From contig CP137674.1 in assembly GCA_037976565.1 (NCBI GenBank), forward strand, positions 8,041,789 through 8,105,788: 64,000 nucleotides of DNA, read 5' to 3'. Origin of the DNA: Mesocentrotus franciscanus. Lineage: Eukaryota > Echinodermata > Echinoidea > Camarodonta > Strongylocentrotidae. The notes under the pieces are model-generated. The model had not been told where the DNA came from and made no database searches. It saw only the letters and a program-made list of their open reading frames with translations. The position numbers were made by a program, and so were the translations under genes. Shown here in pieces: positions 39,001 through 43,744 of the stretch; positions within the stretch are counted from its first letter, which is position 1, and the number at the start of each line of letters is the position of its first letter.

Positions 39001-41903
39001 TCGGTGATAAGGATAACGAGTAGAAGGAGCGTTAACCAAAGGACTTGACGTGGTCCGACGTTTATATGTCGGCAAAAGCAAAGATAAGAGGAAGAAAGTT
39101 GCATGGTAGTCAGATCGACAGATCGAGAGAAAGAGAGAGAGAGAATGTTGAAATACTACACTCATAAGGAGATTTGCTACACTACGCGGCCGATCGCCTA
39201 ATAACACAGAGTCAATAATAATTTCGGACTTTGATTTAAAATAGAAATCCCATCTTTAATTCATATAACACGTACAAGTAGAAACCATAATTTCATATTT
39301 TGCAGTCTTCACCTTAAATCGAAATTTTGACCATGACCCCGTCTTCTGATCAAAAAATGAATCAATTACATTTGTAGACTAAAGTCTCAGCTACAACATA
39401 ATCAAATATGGGAGACATCAGGGTAGGAATAGACGATATATATTCAAAACAACAACGGCAAATATTACCTAATCGAATCAAATTAAATTGTTTTCCTATA
39501 AGTGGCACTATGTTGACGTCAAAGCATTCTCACAGCAAACGTGATACATGAAAGCGCATCTACAATTCATACCCTATCAGAACATAAAAGGAAAATTGGG
39601 TGTCACCAGCCATTCTGAAGAGTTATAGCGGATTCAAAATAGGTAATTTTTTGACCACTTATTGCACTTTTCGCATATGCGCGCATGCATCAATTTTGAG
39701 GTTTAACGAACGTCTATGAGCTAAATTTAGGTCAATAATGGCTAAAAGTGATTTGGAATTGCTAAGAATAGTATCAGCAACACAATACAAGTGAAAATGT
39801 TTGAATTAAGACATTAAGTACGGACGGCACACGCAAAAACACGCACGCATGCGTCCGCCCGCAAAAACTGTGAAATGTTACAATATTTATCATTTTTTGC
39901 TAATTTTGTATATATTTTTACGTCATGGGATGTCCAAAGATATGATCCAAAGATAGGATAAAAATTCCTCATGACCCATTTAAAATAAACAATCTGAACT
40001 GGAAGTCTCAGACAACTTAATAATCCAAAAAAATAAGTGAAATGCTGTCACATTTAGTTCCTTTGGGATTTTAAAAGACCGAAATTGATCTGGAATTCGT
40101 TATCATTAGATATACATCTTAGATTACACAAGAACATTCCCATGTTCCTTATTTAATTCAATTCAATTTTATTTCACATCTCTATAAAAACACAATAGAA
40201 GATATTCAAACAAATCAATTTTAAACAATATAAATATAACAACATTTTTTTACATGGCACTATCAAAGAAGGATGAAGGGTGGTGGATGCGAAGGATCAA
40301 CAAAGGCCATTGGCCTGTCAAGGCTAATCCCCTATATTACCACACTTCAAGAGAAATACATTAACAAAAAACTACAATCAAACAAACAGATAATATAACG
40401 TAGCATAATTACATAAAACACACATACCTAATTACATGAATCACATAAAAGGCAATTAGATCGAATAAAACTACCCATTATTAAGAAGATAAGATTTATA
40501 TTTTTTTCTGAATGCAAGAACAGTTGAGATTTCTTTGAGTTCATCTGGCAAGCCATTCCAAAACTGTGGGCCTTTAAAACTTACTCTGGTTTTTGAAAAG
40601 TTGAAATGATAAAAAGGTATATACATTTTATTGGAATTTCTTGTTTTATACTTATTGATGTTGGTATTATATTCAAAATAGTCATAAAAGTTATTGGGTA
40701 ATAATTGTGTAGAATAAGAAAACATAAAAGATGCTAGTTGTAATTTATTTATATCAAAAATATTCAATATTTTAAACTTTGTAAATAATTCTTGGGTATG
40801 TGCTAAATAATTTGATTTGGTAATTGCTCGTATAGTTCGTTTATGTAGTAAAAACAATGTTTGAGATGAATAAGATGAACAACCGCCCCATACGATATTA
40901 GAATACATAAGATGTGGAAGAATTATACAGTTATACAAATTAGTTAAAATCTTATGTTTGATTGATGTAGTTTTTAGTTTTATTATTGAATTTAGTCTAT
41001 TGGATTTCATGATGCGCTCTCTGGCAGCAAGTTACGTAATTTGATGCGTTCCTGAATGATAATGATTTTGCACGCTATACATGTACTACCTTTTCAATAT
41101 TTAATGAGTGGGCTAAACATGATTAAGCTCTTACGTTTCAGCTTTAGAGATTTAGTCATGATAGTGATCATCAATATATGTCTTAACAGATCAATATTAA
41201 TGATCGATTTTTCCTGAAATGTATATAGCTACAGACTCATAAGTTTGTGTCAAAGAGAAATTTTTGAAATAATACCTTGTTCAATTAGTTTCTTTTATTG
41301 TTTCGCATTCCACATAAAATGGTTGTCTCGTACGGTTCTAGGACAAATATCCCCTGGGCAATCACCCCCGGAAAATTACCAGCGGCACAATTACCCCCGA
41401 AGGACAATCATGAACCGGAAAATTACCCCCCGGAAAATTTTCCCCCGAGGACAACCAACTCCCCCAAGACAGTTACCTCCCGGAAAACTACCCCTTGGAC
41501 AATTACCCCCCGTGGACAATTACCCCCGAGGACAGTTACCACCAGAAAAAGTCTGCTTTTATTAAAACCAACTAGTTATCAGGGTGGACTTCCCTTTCAA
41601 TGAAGGGGTAATTTTCGGGGTAATTGTCATCGAGAGTGGTTGTCCTTGGTTGTCTTGAAGTTAGTAGAGAGTGGCAAATGTGGATTAAGTTCTTCACAAA
41701 GGACATAAGTGCCGGACTTGGATTCGGATCCTCAACCCTTGTATTGAGAGTCAACTGAATGGACCACCAAACCATGACACCGCCATTAACAAACGTTATT
41801 TAGTTACTTTTCCATAATACTTACTGCTTATAACAGCATTCAACTGGAAAAGGAGGACCAGAAGTCCAAAGTAAATGGCAGTTCCCACAGATGAGGTTTC
41901 CAT
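2162..41903 (-). CDS. LRP-like multi-propeller receptor gene (whole span, 16 exons seen, 3' end missing)
   Basis: Sixteen minus-strand exons join in frame to about 960 residues. In order: signal peptide (41903-41825); propeller 1 (23493-23254, 21820-21661, 18457-18330, 15229-14966); EGF (14360-14256); EGF (13278-13174); propeller 2 (12517-12281, 11908-11758, 9866-9739, 9129-8881); LDLa (6611-6459); propeller 3 (5936-5712, 5193-5034, 4234-4107, 2799-2539); calcium-binding EGF (2275-2162). Every boundary is GT-AG and every junction matches in phase. YWTD propellers followed by EGF modules are the hallmark of the LDL-receptor family (LDLR, LRP1/2, LRP4, LRP5/6), which bind secreted ligands at the cell surface. 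The start directly at a propeller recalls LRP5/6, but the LDLa between propellers 2 and 3 and the double EGF do not match any family member I know. The transmembrane segment and tail would lie off the left edge. Joining the signal exon across an 18-kb intron is the weakest step. Confidence 0.8.
2539..2799 (-). CDS. LRP-like gene: propeller 3, exon d (blades 5-6)
   Basis: 261-nt phase 1-1 exon with acceptor CTGTCTAG and donor GTAAGAG. It encodes two LDLR-type blades: RIYWCDALMD (a YWTD variant with Cys) and TLMWTDWEFDGI. It ends GFHVFEG, matching the ends of the equivalent exons at 8881-9129 (IHVYYG) and 14966-15229 (IHIYMG). It is the closing exon of the third propeller. Confidence 0.88.
2940..3300 (+). 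repeat. Interspersed repeat, family X, copy 1
   Basis: A non-coding segment resembles 19100-19290 (opposite strand) and 54600-54760. Shared blocks include CTTGCTGAAA, then GCACACAAAAATGG with variants, then TTTGGTCC. Spacing is similar in the copies, so this is an interspersed family rather than chance. Element class not determined; no terminal repeats were found. Confidence 0.5.
4107..4234 (-). CDS. LRP-like gene: propeller 3, exon c (blade 4)
   Basis: 128-nt exon, phase 2-1, with acceptor TGCTTTCAG and donor GTGAGT. It encodes the blade MIYWTEWGDSPKIELCDLNG followed by the inter-blade segment GLGWPNGITYAREG. The length is exactly the same as the two other exon c copies (9739-9866 and 18330-18457). 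Confidence 0.9.
4908..4980 (-). repeat. tRNA-like sequence (tRNA pseudogene or SINE head)
   Basis: Read on the minus strand, this has an A-box-like TCTAGTGGTTAGG, an anticodon-loop-like CTGTGGA, a B-box-like TGTTCGAGTCC, and ends that pair through G-C and G-U pairs (GTGTTGT with GCGGCAC). The anticodon and T stems are mispaired, so I regard it as a tRNA-derived pseudogene or SINE head rather than a working tRNA. If it were a tRNA, the loop would read GTG (His). Confidence 0.55.
5034..5193 (-). CDS. LRP-like gene: propeller 3, exon b (blade 3)
   Basis: 160-nt exon, phase 1-2, with acceptor CCCTATCAG and donor CAGGTTTC. It encodes PDGMYFDVQTKTIYWTDARN, then NTIQAVYPNGTGR, a canonical YWTD blade with the P-x-G entry. 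It joins exon c as codon AG|A (Arg). The nearest donor consensus is weak (GTTTCA), but frame and family alignment support this boundary. Confidence 0.87.
5712..5936 (-). CDS. LRP-like gene: propeller 3, exon a (blades 1-2)
   Basis: 225-nt exon, phase 1-1, with acceptor ATTACAG and donor GTAAGT. It encodes SIVFVTDLDEGAIFMAV (blade 1) and then DPVDGIVYWTDVSAGTISSA (blade 2, canonical YWTD). The acceptor is immediately preceded on the minus strand by an ATT microsatellite tail of a SINE (see findings). Confidence 0.88.
5945..6118. repeat. AAT/ATT microsatellite, SINE tail
   Basis: Imperfect AAT trinucleotide array with ACT interruptions. On the minus strand it continues directly from the SINE body at 6119-6350, so it is best explained as that SINE's expanded ATT tail. 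The long isoleucine, tyrosine or asparagine reading frames here are artefacts of the repeat. Confidence 0.85.
6119..6350 (-). mobile_element. tRNA-derived SINE with ATT tail
   Basis: Minus-strand order: tRNA-like head with TTGACTCTCAATCC and B-box-like GGGTTCGAATCTCAACC (about 6280-6335); a body with ACCTGGCAATTGTTGG and GAGCAGTATAAATGC; then GGGTAAATAAGATCCC and an ATT tail. The same head recurs at 8785-8850, 18530-18715 and 41655-41785, and the 3' part recurs at 45660-45775 and 63735-63870. SINEs of this type are transcribed by RNA polymerase III and moved by a partner LINE. Confidence 0.75.
6459..6611 (-). CDS. LRP-like gene: LDL-receptor class A exon
   Basis: 153-nt phase 1-1 exon with acceptor ACCTGCAG and donor GTCAGA. 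It encodes one LDLa module: CLEDEFTCNNTVCIPMSWRC, then DGLVDCDDELDEVSC. All six cysteines and the acidic calcium cage (D-x4-D-x-DD-x-x-DE) are present. LDLa modules bind ligands in LDLR-family proteins, usually in clusters; here a single module sits between propellers 2 and 3. Another AAT microsatellite begins just upstream of the acceptor. Confidence 0.92.
6625..6815. repeat. AAT microsatellite
   Basis: Imperfect AAT/ATG array within an LRP intron, starting roughly 15 bp upstream of the LDLa exon acceptor. No attached SINE body is obvious on either side. Confidence 0.8.
7083..8157 (-). repeat. 1.08-kb interspersed repeat, copy 1
   Basis: This whole segment is repeated in inverted orientation at 35575-36640, with matching ends (GAAATCAGGAAATTACTGAT on one side, GATTGATTGGTGTG on the other) and dense similarity through the middle. 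It includes the block GGACGGTAATTTATTATG and a short shared frame (VNLPRQTRED). It carries a T-arm-like GGATTCGAACC motif. No terminal inverted repeats or target duplications were found. A solo LTR is possible (TGTGTTACC near one end), but this is not shown. Confidence 0.75.
8785..8850 (-). mobile_element. SINE head fragment
   Basis: Minus strand shows the same tRNA-like head as the SINE at 6119-6350: a block with TTGACTCTCAATCC, then GGGTTCAAATCCCAATCC. It ends about 30 bp from the splice donor of the exon at 8881-9129. Confidence 0.7.
8881..9129 (-). CDS. LRP-like gene: propeller 2, exon d (blades 5-6)
   Basis: 249-nt phase 1-1 exon with acceptor GGCTCTAG and donor GTGAGT. It encodes SRLFMLDNMKGTVESCG (degenerate blade 5), then PLWTDDSSYRGIGFM (blade 6), ending GIHVYYG. 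It aligns with exon d of propellers 1 and 3. Next in frame is the LDLa exon at 6611-6459. Confidence 0.85.
9246..9272. repeat. AT dinucleotide microsatellite
   Basis: Uninterrupted AT repeat (about 13 units) inside an LRP intron. Confidence 0.9.
9739..9866 (-). CDS. LRP-like gene: propeller 2, exon c (blade 4)
   Basis: 128-nt exon, phase 2-1, with acceptor TCTTCCAG and donor GTGAGC. It encodes KLYALQNGTVPAIMILDHYF, then LLSPLSMAFDRHG. The YWTD signature has decayed to LYALQ, but the length, phases and P-L-S-M-A-F-D segment match the other exon c copies. Confidence 0.82.
9949..11339. mobile_element. Tc1/mariner-like non-autonomous DNA transposon, copy 1
   Basis: Terminal inverted repeats AGTGCGTATACAAAAAAGTG (left) and ACAGTGCGTATATATATT (right, reverse complement) bound a non-coding element. 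The CAGTG start, and a TA before CAGTG in copy 2 (22014-22015), resemble Tc1/mariner termini. Much of the interior matches 22016-22858 in inverted orientation. About 10840-11095 is absent from copy 2; it holds a hairpin at about 10850-10881 and a LINE-like AATAAA tail, so it is probably a nested insertion. No transposase frame is visible. Confidence 0.65.
10740..10815. repeat. CAT/ATC microsatellite
   Basis: Imperfect CAT trinucleotide array within the DNA transposon. It produces a spurious aspartate-rich frame on the minus strand. Confidence 0.8.
11758..11908 (-). CDS. LRP-like gene: propeller 2, exon b (blade 3)
   Basis: 151-nt exon, phase 1-2, with acceptor CCCTTCTAG and donor GTAATA. It encodes DLTIHIQSKLLAYFGSQSSL, then SGFSTTGHLTSVCLHPN. 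It is 9 nt (three codons) shorter than the 160-nt exon b of propellers 1 and 3, and YWTD has become AYFGS. I identified it because a phase 1-2 exon was required between 12281 and 9866 and this is the one that fits. It is the most diverged blade of the protein. Confidence 0.72.
12281..12517 (-). CDS. LRP-like gene: propeller 2, exon a (blades 1-2)
   Basis: 237-nt phase 1-1 exon with acceptor CTAAACAG and donor GTAAAG. It encodes SKYAPLIFVCDEEAGVIFES (blade 1), then RPVAVAYSPEEDLIFWIDAE (blade 2, FWID in place of YWTD), then NGTLNRAFRNGSG. It follows directly in frame from the second EGF exon. Confidence 0.85.
12879..12905. repeat. Poly-A tract
   Basis: Run of 20 or more A residues preceded by CCCCCC. 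It may be a retroelement tail, but no body is recognisable beside it. Confidence 0.8.
13174..13278 (-). CDS. LRP-like gene: second EGF exon
   Basis: 105-nt phase 1-1 exon with acceptor TGTCGCAG and donor GTATAG. It encodes one EGF module, VCTNRCVNGGTC to CICPEGFSGSKC, with six cysteines and the NGG turn. It lacks the D-x-N/D-E calcium-binding start. Exactly the same length as the neighbouring EGF exon at 14256-14360, which suggests a tandem exon duplication. Confidence 0.92.
14256..14360 (-). CDS. LRP-like gene: first EGF exon
   Basis: 105-nt phase 1-1 exon with acceptor TAATACAG and donor GTAAGT. It encodes ACANRCLNNGSC to CSCPFGFLGSRC, an EGF module with six cysteines. It directly follows propeller 1, as the closing EGF does in LDLR-family propellers. 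Confidence 0.92.
14966..15229 (-). CDS. LRP-like gene: propeller 1, exon d (blades 5-6)
   Basis: 264-nt phase 1-1 exon with acceptor ATTCACAG and donor GTAAGT. It encodes QRLYWADDSLDIIESMDPD (blade 5), then PFGLALHFEDLYFSDINSG (blade 6), ending EIHIYMG. Confidence 0.9.
15402..16166. mobile_element. 765-bp CpG-rich terminal-inverted-repeat element with TAA duplications
   Basis: The left end TGCTACGTTTACACTATG and the right end (reverse complement) TGCTACGACTACACTGTA form inverted repeats. TAA flanks both ends (15399-15401 and 16167-16169), as expected of PIF/Harbinger-type insertion. The interior is unusually CpG-rich for this window and is packed with short CACGTTCTG- and CACGG-like direct and inverted subrepeats. 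No transposase frame is present. It lies in an LRP intron. Confidence 0.7.
16978..17086. repeat. Palindrome with 14-bp loop
   Basis: Arms contain TACCGGCCCTTCTATCACCC and its complement around a TTGGATTCGCCTCA loop, with outer pairing TTATCACTCCC / GGGAGTGATAA. The preceding 480 bp repeat the same TGATAGAA and CCC motifs, so this may be one end of a larger unclassified element. Confidence 0.7.
17326..18250 (-). pseudogene. LINE 3' end: reverse transcriptase C-terminus and 3' UTR
   Basis: The minus-strand frame at 18184-17894 carries the LINE polymerase tail: LYNLGIFMYELSKGNLPDAF, then NNTIHSYPTRQTNHFHLPRT, then IIFTGPKLWNSLNHELVESP, then SINSFKRKL. It is followed by a 3' UTR that ends at a short tandem of TGAAGTT (17326-17350), a typical LINE tail. 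It is 5' truncated and lies in an LRP intron, ending about 80 bp from the donor of exon 18330-18457. Resembles CR1/L2-like elements; clade not certain. Confidence 0.72.
18330..18457 (-). CDS. LRP-like gene: propeller 1, exon c (blade 4)
   Basis: 128-nt exon, phase 2-1, with acceptor TTTACTAG and donor GTAAAT. It encodes KLYITTRVSSPAIRSVNTDG, then IVSPSGIAFDFQ. It contains the blade pattern x-LY-x-T...I-x-S-x-N-x-D-G-T-N, with YWTD reduced to YITT. Confidence 0.88.
18530..18715 (-). mobile_element. tRNA-derived SINE copy
   Basis: Minus strand: GGAGGTGTCATGGTATAGGG (A-box region), TTGACTCTTAATTC, B-box GGTTCGAATCTCAACC, then the shared body ATTAATCCACATTTGCCACC and ACCTGGCAATTACTGGGG, ending around GGGCCCTCAAG. 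Same family as 6119-6350, without the ATT tail. Confidence 0.78.
19100..19295 (-). repeat. Interspersed repeat, family X, copy 2
   Basis: Reverse-complement match to 2940-3300, with blocks TCTTGCTGAAA, TTGCACACGGAAATGGGTAT and TTTGGTCC. No coding capacity. Confidence 0.5.
19300..20372. other. LRP intron without recognised features
   Basis: Intronic sequence between exons 21661 and 18457. I see no exon and no classifiable repeat; short frames here have no family signature. Confidence 0.5.
20373..20608. mobile_element. Foldback-type element, copy 1
   Basis: Begins with ACACCTACCCCCTGGAC and ends with its exact complement. The left half is a string of about 15-17-bp units of the type GGACAACTACCCCC; the right half is the same string in inverted orientation (GGGGTAGTTGTCC). 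Long inverted repeats made of short direct subrepeats define foldback elements. Similar structures lie at 36651-37122 and 41340-41652. Confidence 0.75.
21661..21820 (-). CDS. LRP-like gene: propeller 1, exon b (blade 3)
   Basis: 160-nt exon, phase 1-2, with acceptor GCCTACAG and donor GTATAC. It encodes PHGIVLDLEEDKVFWLSAGS, then GNLYRANLDGSNPEIL, then MVPRGITISYNR. FWLS replaces YWTD. Same length and phases as 5034-5193. Confidence 0.9.
22016..22858 (-). mobile_element. Tc1/mariner-like non-autonomous DNA transposon, copy 2
   Basis: Begins TA|CAGTGCGTATACAAAAAAG and matches the reverse complement of copy 1 (9949-11339) over most of its length, including CCTTTTAAAAG with variants and CATGCATATG. 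The far end is truncated where homology stops near 22858. No coding frame. Confidence 0.7.
23254..23493 (-). CDS. LRP-like gene: propeller 1, exon a (blades 1-2)
   Basis: 240-nt phase 1-1 exon with acceptor TTTATCTAG and donor GTAAGA. It encodes DKLFVADGALGQIFLAETDG (blade 1), then SPIGLDYDYRSDMIYWSDQD (blade 2, YWSD) and THTIHRSTLNGSF. The phase-1 start fits directly onto the signal-peptide exon at 41825 (codon A|CC, Thr), so the mature protein may begin with the propeller, as in LRP5/6. Confidence 0.9.
23519..24366. repeat. 850-bp inverted repeat with nested MITE
   Basis: Arms of about 345 bp (23519-23862 and 24024-24366) are reverse complements. Outer blocks are TAATATTGAAATATCCC, an AAT microsatellite, and TATACTGGGCTATACAC, then AAAAGCTTTTA. 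The centre (about 23786-24105) looks like a separate palindromic MITE starting GGGGGTGTTTCACAAAGATC. The left arm starts only 26 bp from the splice acceptor of exon 23254-23493. Confidence 0.85.
24640..24700. mobile_element. Possible Helitron/Helentron-like terminus
   Basis: ACTAGCAGGACCCGTGGAAA is followed by TCCACGGGATTCTAG, giving a CCCGTGG/CCACGGG hairpin near a CTAG end. The next ~100 bp are CpG-rich, as is 27880-28090, which ends with TATTATTATTATAGATATG. These two ends recall Helentron-type non-autonomous elements, but no Rep/helicase coding sequence is visible and the pairing is tentative. Confidence 0.35.
24701..28833. other. LRP intron 1, unclassified DNA
   Basis: Contains a GA-rich tract (25270-25520), a half copy of the palindromic repeat found at 59435 (26361-26413), and a CpG-rich patch (27880-28090). 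A minus-strand frame at 26004-26288 follows an acceptor-like TTTACAG but is Ser/Thr-rich with no family signature. No LDLa, EGF or YWTD exon seen. Confidence 0.45.
28834..31500. other. LRP intron 1, unclassified DNA with CpG-rich block
   Basis: Around 29570-30250 is a G+A- and CpG-rich block with loose GTGAGTCG-type repetition and open frames on both strands that resemble nothing I know. TTAACCCTTTGAGAGCGA at 28834 recalls a piggyBac end, but I found no partner. A CT-rich microsatellite lies at 30870-30960. Confidence 0.4.
31540..33700. repeat. Diverged tandem array, ~550-700 bp units
   Basis: The block TTTTACTTTTTATAATTATT with GTACAGTAATA recurs at about 31560, 32095, 32645 and 33345. Each is followed by GGCGCTCGT-like, CTCAAGATCGAAAGG and AGATGAAGATGGAAAATG motifs and a GA-rich stretch. 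A second block (GTCGAAACGCGATCTCATCA) alternates at about 32430 and 33140. The open frames here are composition artefacts. Confidence 0.8.
34022..35494 (-). pseudogene. RLE-type non-LTR retrotransposon, 3' half
   Basis: Minus strand, 5' to 3': reverse-transcriptase catalytic motif LPFADDFILVTTDKRKH (about 35300); the downstream KCKSMSISGGKP (about 35150) in a shifted frame; a 209-residue thumb/linker frame (35130-34501); a zinc knuckle C-x2-C-x7-H-x4-C (CDLC...HVLNHC, 34342-34292); and a restriction-like endonuclease core, RPDIVVFHPHEKEMFISELT (about 34060-34120). RT, CCHC and RLE in this order define the R2/NeSL/CRE/Hero-type lineage. Frameshifts near 35200 and 34500 and stops make it inactive. 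The 5' half is missing and the 1.08-kb repeat abuts it. Confidence 0.85.
35575..36640 (+). repeat. 1.08-kb interspersed repeat, copy 2
   Basis: Inverted copy of 7083-8157. Contains the frame VNLPRQTREDGRLLLGAMPK and a T-arm-like GGGTTCGAATCCC at about 36293. It lies between the RLE retrotransposon fragment and the foldback element at 36651. Confidence 0.75.
36651..37122. mobile_element. Foldback-type element, copy 2
   Basis: Ends ACAATTACCCCCTGGAC and the complement of ACAATTACTCCCTGGAC (16 of 17 match). Each arm is a run of 15-17-bp units (GGAAAATTACCCCC and variants). The central core TTATTATCAGGGTGG with a hairpin-forming CCCCTTT...AAAGGG matches the core at 41577-41610. Confidence 0.8.
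37123..40139. other. LRP intron 1, no gene recognised
   Basis: AT-rich DNA. At about 38150-38420 the plus strand ends with a GAATAAAGAACACGAAAGG tail that resembles the 3' terminus of a LINE, without coding sequence. A block with GA microsatellite lies at 39120-39145. No exon signature found. Confidence 0.45.
40140..41030 (-). pseudogene. LINE 3' end: reverse transcriptase C-terminus and 3' UTR
   Basis: The frame at 41010-40471 (179 codons, intact to its stop) is a LINE polymerase C-terminal domain: LYNCIILPHLMYSNIVWGG, then LLHKRTIRAITKSNYLAHTQ, then RVSFKGPQFWNGLPDELKE. The 3' UTR ends at AAATAAAATTGAATTGAATT (about 40165), a typical tail. It is 5' truncated and lacks the catalytic palm. 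Similar in type to the fragment at 17326-18250, but clearly a different family by sequence. Confidence 0.8.
41340..41652. mobile_element. Foldback-type element, copy 3
   Basis: The left arm (41340-41545) is a tandem of 15-17-bp units such as GGACAATTACCCCCG and GGAAAATTACCCCC. The core is CTAGTTATCAGGGTGGACTT with CCCTTTCAATGAAGGGG. The short right arm (GGGGTAATTTTCGGGGTAAT, then TTGTCC) is inverted. The arms are unequal, so part of the right arm is probably lost. Confidence 0.78.
41655..41785 (-). mobile_element. tRNA-derived SINE, 5' part
   Basis: Minus strand: GGCGGTGTCATGGTTTGGTG (A-box region), TTGACTCTCAATAC, a decayed B box GGATCCGAATCC, then body ATCCACATTTGCCACTC. It abuts the foldback element at 41652. 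Confidence 0.78.
41825..41903 (-). CDS. LRP-like gene: signal-peptide exon
   Basis: ATG at 41903 opens METSSVGTAIYFGLLVLLFQ, then LNAVIS, and runs into donor GTAAGT at 41824 in phase 1. A short polar start, a hydrophobic core (AIYFGLLVLLF) and a small-residue end make a good signal peptide. The phase-1 end is what exon 23254-23493 needs. An acceptor-like TTCTTTATAG lies 27 bp upstream of the ATG, so the 5' UTR may be split. Whether other exons lie in the 18-kb gap is unknown; the exon could alternatively belong to a gene I cannot see. Confidence 0.6.
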
Positions 41904-42460
41904 TGTCACTCCTCAAGTGAAGTCCTATAAAGAAGACATATATTAGCAATTTGGCATCAACTTGTCGCCTTCAGTTATGTTCAATGACCTCTTTTTATGA
42001 GTCATTTTGATAGCTAAATTATATTTCATCGACAAGAATTGATACCTACATGCCTATAAACATGTCAAAAGTTTGACAAACGAGTTTCATTTCTGACATT
42101 AGAATGATTTGTTCCTTAAGTAGTAAGGGCACATTGAGGACATTGAGAACACATGCGACCTATTTAAGACAATCAAAAATGGGAAAATGTGGTGTTTAAC
42201 ACTGTAGGACATGCTGAAGCTTGTACATCCCATCTCCAAGACTTTCTATCTTAAATTTGATTGTTTATACTCGTTAAAATGATATAATTAATGCCAATTA
42301 ATTGATAACAAATAATAACACACTGGCAACAGTAATTTATTATTTGATAAACAATAATATGACTAATGCTAAATATATTACTCATTGCGGATGTAGTATC
42401 GAAAATAATATCGCTAGTGATATTCGTTTGTCTCGCAATGTGGTCAAAAAGGAATCTAAA

Positions 42461-42505
42461 GGATCTCGACGTTTCGTGCGCCGCTGCAACACTTCGTCAG
42501 GTGAT
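42461..42505 (-). ncRNA. Hammerhead-ribozyme-like motif, left Penelope copy
   Basis: Same motif as at 45229-45270 in the opposite arm: CTGACGA core, helix-II-like GTGTTGC/GCGCAC, GAAA, then ACGTC with the predicted cleavage after C. Identical to the right-arm copy by eye. See that entry for caveats. Confidence 0.45.
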
Positions 42506-42511
42506 AAAAAC

Positions 42512-42785
42512 TAATGTAAGCAAGGGTGCTTTATACTCTACGGGAGGACCGGCGCGACGGTCTATAATTCGATCGATAATCGGAAACAATAATGCACAAG
42601 GCCTATTGGCCTACCGGCTGATTATGCAAATAGCCTAATGGTCGACGCACACGGTGCTCAACCAATCAGTAGGCCGCTGGTTCGGCTAATTATGCAAATA
42701 GCCTAATGGTCGACGCACACGGTGCTCGACCAATCAGCAGGCCGCTGGTTCGGCTCGCCTGCTGGGCGGAAGCAATAGCGAGCTC
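42512..42785 (-). repeat. Penelope 3' non-coding region with 68-bp tandem units (left arm)
   Basis: Downstream of the left ORF, two 68-bp units (each with CCGAACCAGCGGCC and TATTTGCATAAT) repeat in tandem, followed by a TATAAAGCACCC-containing stretch. The right arm carries the same arrangement at 44981-45117. Confidence 0.75.
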
Positions 42786-43744
42786 AACCAATCAACGGGC
42801 CGCTGGCTCGGCCCCTCTGCTGAAAGGAATCGACCGGTGCTGGCCGGCCGGCTGGACGGGGAGTGTCATGGCGGCGTATCGTACGCATCCAAAATTCGGG
42901 GATATCGATCCCGTTGTCTCTGTTGAAATTATTGGGATTGAGACGGATATTGATAGCTTCTTTTACCCTCCGTGTGTACCAATGCCGTTCCTGGGAAAGG
43001 CACTGAACCCCGTCCCAGTCTGGTTGATGCTGGTTATCCCAAGCATGTTCGGCTACGGCTGAGTTGTCAGTTCGGCGGAGCCTGACGTCCCTCTTGTGCT
43101 CAGTGATTCTTTCTTTTATTGGACGGGCAGTTTCACCGATATAGGATCTATCACATCCTTTGCAAGGGATGTTGTTCACAATGCCGTCTCGTCTATGTGG
43201 AGGAATTGGATCCTTGGGGCGTGTAAGTTGTTGACGTAGGGTGGTATCTGATCTGAAAACCGTTCGAATGCCATGGCTCTCTAGGCGGCGCTTGAGTTGT
43301 TGGGAGACACCATCAATGTACGGCAAGACTGTAAATGTCTTGTATACCTTCTGATCCCTGGGTTCCGACGATCTCTTCTTGGTATTGTGTACAAAACGGC
43401 GTGGGTAACCGTTGAGACTCAGGGCACTGTGAACACGGGTTCGTTCTTTGCATGGCTGTTGAGGACTTGTCACTATGCGTGAAGCTCTGTCAAATAGACA
43501 TTTCACTAGACCTCTCTTCACCGATATGGGATGGTGAGAGTCAAACGCTATATACTGGTCTGTGTGGGTAGGCTTCCTATAGACTGAGGTGGAGAGCCTA
43601 TGGTTGTCGTGTCTATGAACTAAAGTGTCTAAGAATGCTATCTTCCCTTCACATTCTATCTCTGATGTGAACTGGATGGTTGGTTCGAGGCTGTTCATGT
43701 GTTTAAGCAGATTATCTGTTTCAGAGATGGGAACTATGATGAAG
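42784..43744 (-). pseudogene. Penelope-like polyprotein fragment, left copy (GIY-YIG endonuclease)
   Basis: About 300 codons. The element copy starts just after the RT catalytic YVDD (first residues FIIVPISETD), so the palm catalytic residues are missing. It continues through the thumb and connector (KIAFLDTLVHRHDNHRLS) into the GIY-YIG nuclease (NIPCKGCDRSYIGETARPIK, then ERITEHKRDV). GIY-YIG fused to an RT is diagnostic of Penelope-like elements. Two single-base insertions near 42860-42875 change the C-terminus relative to the right copy. It cannot encode an active enzyme. Confidence 0.9.

Noticed and set aside
41245..41603. Pro-rich protein encoded by two overlapping frames
   Set aside because: The proline runs come from the CCCCC units of the foldback arm; all three frames are similarly open.
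42706..43062. Independent plus-strand gene over the left Penelope arm
   Set aside because: It is antisense to the Penelope GIY-YIG frame and is mirrored in the right arm, as expected of a shadow frame.
43699..43744. True N-terminus of the right Penelope ORF at the ATG at 43699
   Set aside because: These codons are the reverse complement of the left copy, so the ATG is a chance product of the inversion.
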